In this document: piece after piece, positions 1 through 10,525 of the stretch | Layout: every line of letters starts with the position of its first letter | Numbering within the stretch: position 1 is the stretch's first letter | Source of the DNA: Amblyornis subalaris | Taxonomy: Eukaryota; Chordata; Aves; Passeriformes; Ptilonorhynchidae | Assembly: GCA_018881555.1 (NCBI GenBank) | Contig: JACAXG010000052.1 | Span: 5,506,156-5,570,155, forward strand | Length of the DNA: 64,000 nt | Reading direction: 5' to 3' | Notes under the pieces: model-generated | The model's input: only the letters and a program-made list of their open reading frames with translations | Databases searched by the model: none | What the model was told of the DNA's origin: nothing | Made by a program: the position numbers and the translations under genes

Positions 1-2044
1 GTACTATTTGTAAAAAAAAAATATGAATTAAGGTCAACACAGATTACCTAAGACAGACGACCATTTGAGGAAGCCTAGGATGCTTAGTCTCTTAAATGAG
101 GTGTCACGAATAAATATTTGGAATTATACTAGATGAGCCTGAGTCATATCTTGCAGTAACAGCTGGTCTTGATAAATTTCACTGACGTCAGATATGCTGC
201 ATAGGAGCATAGAGTACATATGTCTGCAGGTACAACCAAATTCTGTATGTACATCCTGAAGCATTCCTATGTCCATATAGGTGAACACTTTTAATACTGC
301 AAAGAATTGGAAAAATTGTTCTGGGAAAGGCGACGTCAAGGACACACCAGAAAGTAAAAGTGCTAAGGGGTGGCAGACGGCAATTACAGGAGAACAGAAA
401 TATATTTTAAAGGGAGATGTCAGAACACTAATATTAAATAACAAATGACAGTGACATGTAATTTGAAATGATGGAGACTTATCACATCAGTAAATTAAGA
501 CAATGCAAGGTTATTTGTAAAAATCAGAATTTCACAGAAAGTCTACCCAATAGTATGTCCTTATAGCAATGAAAACCAAAATGTTAGTGAAATTATTTAG
601 AGAAAAAGATTTACATTGTTTTTCAGTGAGCTACAGGTCTTGACTCACTGTTCACCCTTATGCAAATTCCAGAACTATCACAAACAAGGCAGCACTGACA
701 GGAGCCTTTAAACACTTAAGCACTAAGAAGCTAAGAAGTATTTTATAGTTCAGCAGTACTTCTCATCAAAGACATTGTTATTTCAATCTTTCTCTTCTAA
801 TCTAGCCTAAAGAATTGGTAATATTAGGTTGATGACCTAATATTTTCTTTCTGTAGAGAAACTTTTAATGAGATAAACAGATGATGTGTGTTGCATGGTA
901 CAACTGAAGCACTAAAAAAAAATCAGCAATAAATCACATGTAATATTTTGAAAAATGAGCTTGAGCAAGTCTTTATTAAAGTCATTATTTTCTTATCATA
1001 AATCACTAACGCTTATTTTTGCTCACTAGATATAAGGCAGTCAAGGACAACTTTTTTAAATATGTCCTTGCTTGTAATTTACTGTATAAGAAGTTTCTCA
1101 TAACTTTTCTTTGACTAATACAAAATAGTACTACTCTATGTGTTATTACAATATACAAAATATTTAGTTAAATTAATAGAACTTCCACTCTAAAAAGAGC
1201 TTGCAAAATACTAGCTAATATATAACATTGTGATTGCAGGGATGGGTCTGAAGTCTCAGAATGCTAAGGCAGAACCAAACATTTAATTGTCTTTGATACA
1301 ATTTTTATAAAGTATTTCTTAGTTATCTATCTACCTGAGCCAATGAGAAAACTTCCACTGTACTGCAAGGGCTTCATATTGTTAGAGGGGCCAACGATGC
1401 CTTTCTCTAGTGATTGCTACTGAAACATTTGTGTCAATAAATGTTGTCTGAGCCATAAAGACTTTTCCAGCCTGTTTTTTTCTTTAACTTCTTTCCCACA
1501 AAAAAGCCAACAAACAAACAAACAACCAAGCCAACAAACCAAAAACCCCCACAGGAATAATAAAGAGACAGAATATCTCCTAATTTTCTGTTCAGAGTTC
1601 TACTCTGGAGAATAATTTAGCATTCTGAAGTCAAGAGGAGGGAATTCAACATTTAATTTTTATCCCCATGTTTTGATATAAATATATAGCATCTATGTAT
1701 GGCACACAAGCATATACCTACACACATGCTCATTATCACACATTTACAGCAAGTATAATTTTTACTTCTCTTAATCATAACAAATTTGACTTTTGTCAGT
1801 TCATAAGAATTTTAAATGCTCCTATTTTCAAAATCCAGGGATAAATATCTGAGTTTTAAGCTTCTTAATGAATAACATTGTATTAAGTTACATTGTCAAG
1901 GCAAAAGTGTCTGCCTTGTAATTATAAGAACTCAAACTAGACTTTGTAGCTTTTTTTTTGAGCATCTGTTTAACAGTTTAGCACTATTTTTCTACAGAAC
2001 TTCAGACACATTATAAAAGTCTACGGTATTGAAACATACGACCA
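1..2044. other. AT-rich non-coding sequence, nothing recognised
   Basis: No open frame with coding character and no repeat family I recognise. The longest open frame (124-444, minus, 106 codons) has leucine/phenylalanine-rich low-complexity content and no splice or start context, so I treat it as chance. An A-rich tract with CAAA-type units lies at about 1498-1550 and could be the tail of an old retroposon, but I see no body in front of it. Confidence 0.6.
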
Positions 2045-2250
2045 TTGCTGTAACCATTATATGTCACCCTTTGTAAACATGGGTGCAATTTTCCCATTTT
2101 CCCATTCACCTGGGACCTCACCTGACTGCCCGACTTTTCAAATATTGTGGAAAGTGGCTTGGTAACTACATCAGCCAATTCCCTCAGGTCTCTAGGATGC
2201 ATTTCATCAGGTCATATAGATTTAATATGTATTCAGATTCCTCAGGTGGT
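2045..2250 (-). mobile_element. CR1 LINE fragment, reverse-transcriptase coding region (decayed)
   Basis: Read on the minus strand, the segment starting near 2202 translates as MHPRDLRELADVVTKPLSTIFEKS. This corresponds to the part of CR1 ORF2 just upstream of the reverse-transcriptase core (family pattern: M-H-P-R-x-L-R-E-L-A-D-V-x-x-K-P-L-S-x-I-F-E-K-S). The DNA further downstream on the minus strand (plus positions about 2060-2110) still resembles the following CR1 sequence, but frame is lost in the short run after S-Q-V. CR1 ORF2 encodes the endonuclease/reverse transcriptase that copies the element at the insertion site. This copy is a short internal scrap without 5' part, catalytic box or 3' tail, so it is inactive. 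The homology may continue to about 2330, but I cannot follow it with confidence. Confidence 0.8.
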
Positions 2251-3239
2251 CACAAGCCTGAACTATTTCAAAAACAGATAGGCCATCTTCTCCACAGCCT
2301 ATGTGTCATGGAGCTGGAACTTGATCTTATTTGATTTCAAAAGCTAGGCTTGACTTGCCTGACATTTCAAGCCACTCATGGCATTGGAAAGGAAACTCTC
2401 CCCCTCAAATAAAAAAAAAAGTTTACAAGAAATAAACAGGTGCATGAACCAAAAAATATTATATTCATGATTTTCTAACAAGTGAGAAACCATACAGGCC
2501 ATCTGAGAATTCCACTGTGAGTCATTTATCACTGTGCCATTACAGAGAAGGAGAGTGGCAAGTCCTAAGCAAAACTTGTAGGTCTGGTTTTCTCTTGACT
2601 GAAATAAATGTTGTTAAGGTACATTAAATATTCTCTCACCTCTCAGAGGTAAAACAAAAAAACCCAAGACAAACAAAAAACTACAGAAGTCATACTGTAT
2701 GTTCCTAAACTTTATAATGGCTAATGATTTGCATTTAGTTTTGCTGTATTGGGGAGGTTTTGTTGTTGTTTTGATTAAAGCAAAGATAGAGCATCTATTA
2801 CTGTACATTTTGTACATGGATCATATGCAATACTGCAAAAATAAGATCTTTGCCAATAAAAATTGACTGTATTCAAGTATCTGTTCTTAGCATTCAGTCA
2901 TAATTACCCCAGGAACACAAGTTTTTCCTTAACAGCATTTAATTTTATAAGTAAAAAACACCCTCCCTTTCCCTCCCCCTTTTAAATGCAGAGGGGTATG
3001 GAAAGCATCCAGACTCCTCATCAGTTTGCACAAACCCGGCACAAGAGAGCCAAACCTAGAATGTTCCACCCTTTAGGTGTGTCACACTGTTATGCCCCGG
3101 TCATTCAAACCTAGGGCTAAACCAAGATTCTTTTTCTCTGGGAAGTGCAAAGAGAAAATTCAACCAAAATTTCCCAAGAGGTAAAAAAAAAAAAACACAC
3201 AAAAGTTTACTACCAGAACTATAGAAAATTAAGGAACAC
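2251..3239. other. AT-rich non-coding sequence
   Basis: No gene seen. It contains A- and T-rich runs, for example at about 2411-2420 and 3183-3194, and a slightly GC-richer patch at 2960-3120 that leads into the LTR-like island. That patch could be part of the same old element, but no boundary is visible. Confidence 0.5.
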
Positions 3240-3760
3240 TGGCAAAAGAGTAAATGGTGCACAACGTCACTTTTCCCAGCATAAACTTAGCTCATTAGAT
3301 ATAGAAAACCTTATAGCCCACTCAATATTATGTTCCGTGAGAAGAAAGTTAGAAAAAGAAGAAGGGAGGAAAACAGAAAGATAGGAAAGATACAGAAAAA
3401 CAGGCATAGCTACCAACTCCTTGGTTCCAGCTATGTTATTCTCCAGGTTGGAGGTAGGTGAAAAAGAGAGAGAGGTAGCCACGTGGTGCAGGTTCTTAAA
3501 ACCTTGGTCCCACCCCCAGGCCCATCCCCCCAGGTGGGACTTCAGGTGTCTCGGCCACTCGGGGCGGGTAAGGTGACACCAAGGGCTGTCTCCTGTGTCC
3601 CCAGATAGCCAGGCACTGTGGGGCTGGGTGGGTATGGGGGCGGGGCACAACTCCACCAAAGCAGGGCCTGACCCACCCCCTTCCACACCTCAAGCTCCCT
3701 AAGATGTCTCGAAACAGACCATTTCCTGTCTCTGACACACACGCAACTGTACATCAGGGC
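3240..3760 (-). mobile_element. LTR-like repeat, copy 1 (unclassified endogenous retrovirus-type)
   Basis: A GC-rich block (about 3480-3720) in AT-rich surroundings, preceded by a purine-rich tract (about 3341-3400). The same order (AT part, purine tract, a conserved GGTTCCAGC-ATGTT core, then a GC-rich block containing GGTGGGACTTC and GGCCACTC) recurs at 19.9-20.5 kb, so this is a dispersed repeat. On the minus strand it reads GC-rich part, then pyrimidine tract, then AT-rich part, an arrangement common in LTRs. I see no flanking target duplication or TG...CA ends that I would defend. The overlapping minus-strand open frames (up to 139 codons in 3267-3686) are proline/glycine/arginine-rich by composition and show no protein family, so I do not call them genes. 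Confidence 0.5.
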
Positions 3761-3949
3761 TTATGGATCAGAAAGTTATCCCCATTCCTGAATTTCATTT
3801 TAAATTGGTCATTTTTGCATTACATTTGGCAAGTTCTGGTAACAGAGACCAGTAGCCATGGAAGTAGATCCTTTGTTTATAAGGGACACAATCAAGAGTC
3901 CCAACTACTTCAGATTNATGTCTCTTGCATCTCTTATTTGAAAGAGCTT

Positions 3950-4003
3950 GTAAAAAAATATATACAATATATATAATGTATATATATAAACATATATGTA
4001 TTC
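3950..4003. repeat. AT/TA microsatellite-like tract
   Basis: About 54 bases of nearly pure A/T with repeated TATATA units interrupted by single C and G bases. Confidence 0.85.
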
Positions 4004-6826
4004 TGAACCTTCTTTATCCTACCTCTAGATCTACAGAAAGCAAGGAGAGTACAGTCTGAAGGTAACTCTTAACTGAAGTGTTTACACGGAGCCAGCCTTT
4101 CTAGAGATAAGAACCATGAAACATACATTCCAAGAGAAGCCTTATAACATGAGACTTGTCTGATAAAGGACTGCTCCTCATACAGCTGCCACAAACAGTG
4201 AGACACTAATCATCCATTGCAAAAGTTTGACAAAATAGTTGTGCTAAATGAAGGTGTAGTACCCTACTTAAGATATTGATAGTTTTGAGGCAAGAAGAAA
4301 ATACCCTTTGTTTGCAGCTGCTTCTCCCACAAGTTGTACTGAATATTCAAAATTAAAATAAGTGTACAGCCCAACATTATCATAATAAACTAATAAACCT
4401 ATATTGTATATACTTGAAATTAAACCACCAAAATAATATTTAAATAATAAACACATGATCATTTTTGCCTACTGAAAACATTAATAAAAAATACCTGCTG
4501 AATAATAATTTAAAAAGTAGAAAACCCTTGAGATTAAAGAAAATACATTAAGGTAAATACAGCATTAATTTATCAAAAAAAATTATCAAAATGCTGTTGT
4601 AGTGCCATATCTCCCAAGCTTTATTGTTTTCCCATCCATCTAGCAACTAAGCTCTCAAAAAAAAAAGGACCCCCCCCCCCAAAAAAAATGCCAACAATAA
4701 CCAAAGAAAAACCAGAAGTAGTTGTTACCTGCAAGATGGTAAAACCTAAACCTTAACTATATCCTTAAACTTCTACGTATGTGCACTATGCCTACAAATT
4801 TCCCACATCTTTCTATTAGTTCTCATTTCTATTCCTGCTACTTTAACACTCTTGGCTGAAGTGAATCTGAGATTTCTGCTCAGGCCATTAATAGAGCAGC
4901 ACAGCCTACGGCCCCTTCTGCTGACTGCACCTGTGAGTCCTTAACTTCATTACATCTGGGCAGGGTCTGGTGTAGGAGAAAGGAATTGTTAGGAAGTAGC
5001 TAGCATTCTTAGTGTGTCTCTCCTTCTCTCTTGTACATTGAATTAGGAACAGATATAATTCTCTTTTCTGCCCTGGAGGTAGGAGTGTCTACAGTTCTGA
5101 TCTTAGAAAGAAAGAAATAATTAAACTAAAATTTTCTTCTTTTGAAGGTGTAAGTTTTCTTTTATCTCTAAGTAGACCTCTGGTATGTTTTTTAACTTAA
5201 TTTGTTCAGCAGAGCTGATTCAGGGCTTTGCAACCAAGCAGGCAAAACTGAATTTTTCTATCCTGAAAATAAGGTGTTGGGTGCTGTCTGCTACTGCAAC
5301 TAAAGCAGAAGATGGAGTATTTTTGAGCCAAAGGAGAGGAATGTGAATTGTGTCTAGAAGAATAGATTTTGTTGTTCCTGTTGGGATTTTGAGATTAGTT
5401 ATTACTGCTGTTGTTGGAAGATCAGTTTGCTTACCACAGCTCAAACTGCTGTTCCACGTCCCTGAGCTATTCCTCTAGCAGCACTCATTCCTGTTGCTAG
5501 CTTAGCTTCCCAGCTGTTCTAAACAAGTACTTCGCATGTCCTCTTTGCTGCAAATTGAGTGGACTTTTTTCCTTTTTATTATTCTAATAGAAAAGGTAAA
5601 TAAATTGTTCCTTGCCTCATATAACTTGTTTTAAACTGTGAGACTGTTAGCCCATCTTCCCTTAGTAACGAATTTTCTGGGTTTCTAGACATGGTTTCCA
5701 GGATTGGCTATTCATGAGTTTCTAAATTCAAAAGTTATTACCTTAGTGAACTTGAGAACTGCTGCCAATGTTTGTCCTTACATGGACAAAAGTGGAGTAT
5801 TGGGATAGATAGGTACATATTCTGACAGAGTTCTAGGTCCCTGTTAGAGTGAACTGTGACAAACTGAAATTAATAATAAATATTTTCATTTTTACTTAAT
5901 AGTTTGACAGCTAAGGCAGTCATTCCAAAAGGAATATTGGGAACCTTCATGTTTCATTTAGTTCAAGATTAAGTGAATTTATAAATGTTGTACCTCAAAT
6001 GCCAAAATCACTAGGTTGTGATTTTGTGAGAAGTTGTAATATGCTCTATACTTATCTGTGAGAGTTGAGCTGTAGTTTAGACAGCAATTAGGGTCTTCTG
6101 TTTGATGAAGCTCCTTGCTGCACCTTGTCAGAAGGTCTCAACTTTGGTGGTTATTTCTTCTTCCTAGTTCTGGGCGAGCAATTTGGCATTTAGGTTTTAT
6201 TTTTATTGTTATCCATGTCAAAGGGACACGATAGTGATATTCTAACAAAAAATGCTTTTGTATCTCAGAAGCAGAGCTGCAAATCTATGCTGGCATGTAT
6301 GATTTGTGATCACTAGAGCTAGCCCCCTGCTTTGATCATTTATTATCATTAATCAGAAAGACTTCAGATATGTAGAAATTATGGATTAGGTTTGCCTGTA
6401 AGTAGAGTTTAGATTGTGCAGATATTTATTTTTTCTGGATAGCATTGAAATAATTTGACTTTATTGTAATGACATTATCAACAAAGAGGTAAGAAAAGTA
6501 AATAGAAGTACTCACCACATCCACTGATTTTCTGCAGTCTTAGAGATGTGTTATTTAAGGAGTTTGAAAGGCCCACAACAGTTTTCCGTTACTTAAAAAT
6601 TAAAAAAAAAATTCAACAAAAAAACAAAGGGGGGAGACGGGGAAGGAAAGGAAGTAATATATTTTTTCTGTGTGTGCTGGATTGTCCTCAAAGATACATA
6701 ATTACAATTTTATCAAGACTTTATAAAATTTAAGCAGACTGAACTCCACTCTCTTTAATTTTCAATTAAAGTTGCTTTATTACTATCCAAACACTTTAGA
6801 CTGTCATTAAGCATCAAATCAGCTAG
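4004..6826. other. AT-rich non-coding sequence
   Basis: No recognisable gene. Contains the homopolymer cluster at 4657-4688. Short open frames at 4268-4462 and 5220-5444 (minus) and at 6548-6733 (plus) show no family features. On the minus strand an AATAAA followed by a T/A-rich stretch occurs at about 6775-6780, just downstream of an open frame that ends near 6823. This could be a poly(A) signal, but such motifs are frequent by chance in DNA this AT-rich. Confidence 0.5.
4657..4688. repeat. Homopolymer cluster A10-GGA-C11-A8
   Basis: Ten A, then GGA, then eleven C, then eight A. The run of eleven C is the longest C run seen in the window and is unusual for the local composition. Confidence 0.9.
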
Positions 6827-7025
6827 ATGTCATCTCCTTTTCTCCTTATCTGCATCATCTCCATTGTATGTGTGTCCATGTGCTTGATTTCCACTTCCGA
6901 TGTTGCATGCCGGCTGAAGGCTGTTGTCACTTCCCAGTCAGGCTGCCTGATAAAAGGAATACTTCCAGTTTCCATCCACCAGCTGACTCCCAAAAGAAAA
7001 AGACAAGGCAGTATGTACAGTGAGG
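6827..7025 (+). other. Exon-like open frame with hydrophobic N-terminus (speculative)
   Basis: An ATG at 6827 opens a plus-strand frame of 120 codons. The first 20 or so residues (MSSPFLLICIISIVCVSMCL) are hydrophobic like a signal peptide or membrane anchor, and a KRKR basic cluster follows at about residues 56-59. A strong donor-like site (GAGG followed by GTAAGTAT) lies at 7025/7026, which would end a 199-base first exon in phase 1. Against it: the bases before the ATG do not fit a good start context, the minus strand is also open here (108 codons, 6823-7149), and I recognise no protein family. No partner exon is identified. It may well be chance. Confidence 0.2.
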
Positions 7026-9735
7026 GTAAGTATTTATTCCGATGCACCTTGACCCTAGTAGACACAAACAAATGGATTAGCCAGGCATGTAAAGGATGCT
7101 GCCTCTTAGAATATGCCAAATTTACTCTACAGATAGTGAAAATAAGCAAAAATACAGTTAAATATGATTTGATAAGGTCAAAGATCTAGTTTCTCAGATC
7201 TTTGTGCTGTTCCTCGGTGTTATCGGGTCAGGACCTTCTTTCTGTCATGCAGCTCCTTCCTCTGCTACACCCATCAGTCACTCTTTATAGGCTTTTAAGT
7301 GTTGTGTGCAATGACTTTCTTCCATCCAGTTCCAGTCTTTATTATATTTGCCACAAACGGCTGACCTTTGCTTTGCATTCCCTTCCACATGTCTTCAAAC
7401 TGCCTCAATCTACTTTATGAGTTGGGTTAAATGCCAGTAGTATATTTTCCCGTTACAAGGTCAGCTTTTCTCATTTTCTTGCTAGTTTCTCTGACAGGTG
7501 ATTTTGGGGTGTACAATCCTCTCTGAATAGCAATCCCTACCACAGTTTCTGCAGAGTTCATTTATAACATATGATATGCTTCAAAAATCTGTTTTGTACT
7601 GAATTTCTTCTGCATGATTTCAGATTGATTTTCCAATTCATTCATTTAGTTTAAATTTTTCTGCTTCTTGTTAATACCTTTAATCTTTTGACTTCCACCT
7701 TGGGACATGAGAAAATTTTTTAATTGTACAGATCATTCACATTTTTGATGACAACACAAATCATGAAGTAGATTACTCCTTTAAGATTGTGCTTAAAATA
7801 CCATTTCAGTTTCATAAGGGTATGCTAGCAATGGCACTTTGAAAGTTGGTGCAGGTTTTTTTTGATTTTTGCTTATGGATCTTTTTGTTGTTGGGTTTTT
7901 TTGAGGTTTGTTTTGAGTTTTAGATATATATATTATTATTACATATTATATATATTATTAACTGGGCTTCTGCCTCAGCCATTTACTCTGAATATCTTTT
8001 TCATGATTCTTCTGTAAAATCTAATAAAAGATATTCTGAAGTTAAATCAAGTTATGTTTTGAAAACTGCCTCCTTTTTCACAATTTGTATTGACAGCTTC
8101 ATGCCATGTTCATTGTGTACAAACTCTTGAATGCTTTATGTACACAAAAGCCAGGTGAGCTAAAAGAAGCTGTCATTTCACTTCTAGTTGTGATTTGCAT
8201 CAGATCAAAATGGCTCCCCTTATTTCATGTAAGCTATTCAGTATAAAAGTAAAATACATAATGTAGGAATAAAGTGTATTTCTTAATTGGGAAATTCCAT
8301 TATAGTCCTTGTAACTCCGATGCTTGTAAACAACAACAAAAAAAACCAACAAAAAATAGCCAACCAGCCAGCCAAAAAAAAACCCCAGCCAAAAACAAGG
8401 AAACCCTCACCAAAACTCTAAACTTCTCCTTGCACATGTTTCTTTTGTAGCTGATTTAATGCTTTAAGGAATATAAGAACAGAGTTTAAATTACTTCAAG
8501 GAAAAAATAATCCAAAAATAGGAATCAAGCTCCCTAACTGCAAATCAAGCCACTGTGATGAAACGAGAAAGGAGGATTTATATGATCCTTGTAGTTGTTT
8601 TTTATTTCTCACTACAATTTATTCTGTCACTGTTGAACTAGCTACTGCTTGATGAGGCACCCTCTTAGCTATGCTATGTCACCACATTACTAGCTCCTAT
8701 GTAGCTTTCAACTTGCTGAGATAGCAATCAAAAGGAAATTTTTTTTCTCCAGCCCAGATGACTAATTTTCCTCAGCTTTCAATATTTGAGGAAAATATAA
8801 CTAGTCTTTCCTCAGTTTCACTGCTGTTCTAGCTATAAGAAAATCAAAGCTAAAAAAATATAGTAAGTAGATGTAAATATAAAAATAATTACAAGTTTAT
8901 AATTTGATATAAAATTTATTAAATCAAATCCTATATTAAGCAATCTTTACATGAAATTATGATTTGTCTAGGGAAACCTATTTGGAGGTAAGAAAGTAAT
9001 TTATTGGAAATGGTATAAGCATAGTTGAGTCTGCTTCAGGCTGAGACTTAAACTACTCCTGTATTTTTTATTTTTTTTTTTTCTGTATTTCTGAGCAATC
9101 AGTAGTGGAAAATCTACCTAAGAAAATAATAATCAAAATAATTATAAAATGAACAGCACATTGAAAGTTGAACAATAAACTACTTATTTTCTGCCTCTGT
9201 ATATCTCATATATTGAGGAAAGTTCTTTTCCTTAAGACTGCCCTTACATTATTAAAAAACTCAATTGTTAGTACTGAATGGTTTGACTTTGAATACAATT
9301 TTTAGCCCAAAAGCGATGACAAGAGTTTTATCAAAATAAAACGTCTTACTCTTGAAATCACTGTCCTGGGGTTCAGCATTTTTGCTGATGGATACATCTG
9401 TCCTGCCATGTTATGGTGAGGCAGCCCTTTCCTGTGTAGTGAACTTCAAAGTGGATTTTGTTTTGGAAAGCAATTTAATGTTTGCTGATAACGTTGATTG
9501 GTACTGTGTCAGTGTTAGCTTTTAAGCTTCTGTTCTGGTCTGCTTAATTTTTTGAAATGACTTATTTGATTAAGTGATGCTTTACCACCAACAGTTCAGC
9601 TGGCTTTCTGCTGATAGTTGGATTTTCTCTCTTCTGTGCTATTTTGCACTTGCTGAGTCTCTTTATCGTTAGAATTTAAAAGGGTAGGTTAGATTCAGAC
9701 CTCTTCTCCCTCCCTCTGCCGTTCTTTTTCTAGAT
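7026..9735. other. AT-rich non-coding sequence
   Basis: No gene recognised. It holds T/G-rich and A-rich simple tracts (about 7855-7965 and 8328-8402) and a TA/TTA-rich stretch around 7921-7962. A 72-codon open frame at 7202-7420 is serine/leucine-rich with no family features. Confidence 0.55.
8328..8402. repeat. A-rich simple sequence (CAA/CCA units)
   Basis: A cluster of AACAAC, AAAAACC and AGCCAGCC units. Possibly a degraded retroposon tail or simple-repeat growth. Confidence 0.7.
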
Positions 9736-10525
9736 ATGTCCTAATAAACTGGGACAGAGTGTACTCTCAGCAAGTTTGCAGATGATACAAACCTGGGAGT
9801 AGTGGCTGATATACCAGAGTGTGATGCTGCCATCCAGAGGGACCTCAACAGGCTGGAAAAACGGACTGGCAGGAACCTAACAAAGGCCAACAACGAGAAG
9901 TGTAAAGCCCTGCCACATGGAAAGGAACAACCCCTGGTACCAGTACATACTGAGGGCCACGCAGCTAGAAAACAGCTCGGCAGAAAATGACCTGAGTTCC
10001 GAGCTGAACCTGAGCCAGCAAAGTGCTCTGNCAGCAAAGAACTCCAACAGTGTCGTGGGCTGTGTTACGAGAAATATTGCCAGCAGGTCATGGGCGGTGA
10101 ATCCTTCCGTCAGCTCAGCAGGATGATGTCACACCTGGAAGACTGTCTAGTTCTGGACTCCTGAACAGACTAGGGAGAGTACAACGAAGGGCCATGAAGC
10201 TGATGGGGGCAGGGAGGAATGGGAGATGAGCAGGGGAGGGAACTTATTAATAACTATAAATACCTGAAGTGATGGTGCAAAGTGGATGGAAGACAGTTCT
10301 TCGGGAAGTTCTATCTGAGCACCAGGAAACACTTTTTCACTTGGAGGGTGATTGAGCAGCAGCATAGGTTACCTAGAGAGGTTGTGGAATCTTCCTCCTT
10401 AGAGATATTCAAAAGCAGAGCAGACATGGTCCTGGAAAACTGGCTCTAAGAGTCCCTGCATGAGCAGGGGATTTGACCAGATGATTCTGGAACTCCCTTT
10501 CTATCCTATGTGATTCCGTGATTGG
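9736..10525 (+). mobile_element. CR1 LINE, 3' half (RT FADD box to 3' tail), decayed
   Basis: The plus strand carries the FADD box of the CR1 reverse transcriptase (codons at 9775-9786, within K-F-A-D-D-T). It is followed by the ordered downstream landmarks of CR1 ORF2: A-A-I-Q-R-D-L-N-R-L-E-K (about 9823-9860), the CKAL stretch, A-T-Q-L-E, L-N-x-S-Q-Q-x-A-L, and further on DNA matching the RKHFFT and REVVES regions in shifted frames (about 10320-10400). It ends in a 3' tail with TGATTCTGG-type and TGTGATTCCGTGATT sequence near 10524, as expected for CR1. The frame is broken by several shifts and stops and an N at 10031. CR1 copies are normally 5'-truncated and lack target duplications, and this one fits. 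Open frames on both strands inside this block are remnants or shadows. Confidence 0.92.

Noticed and set aside
3267..3686. 139-codon minus-strand frame rich in G, P, W and S
   Set aside because: It sits in a repeat (related copy at 20 kb) and its composition is explained by the GC-rich block. The related copy does not keep the frame.
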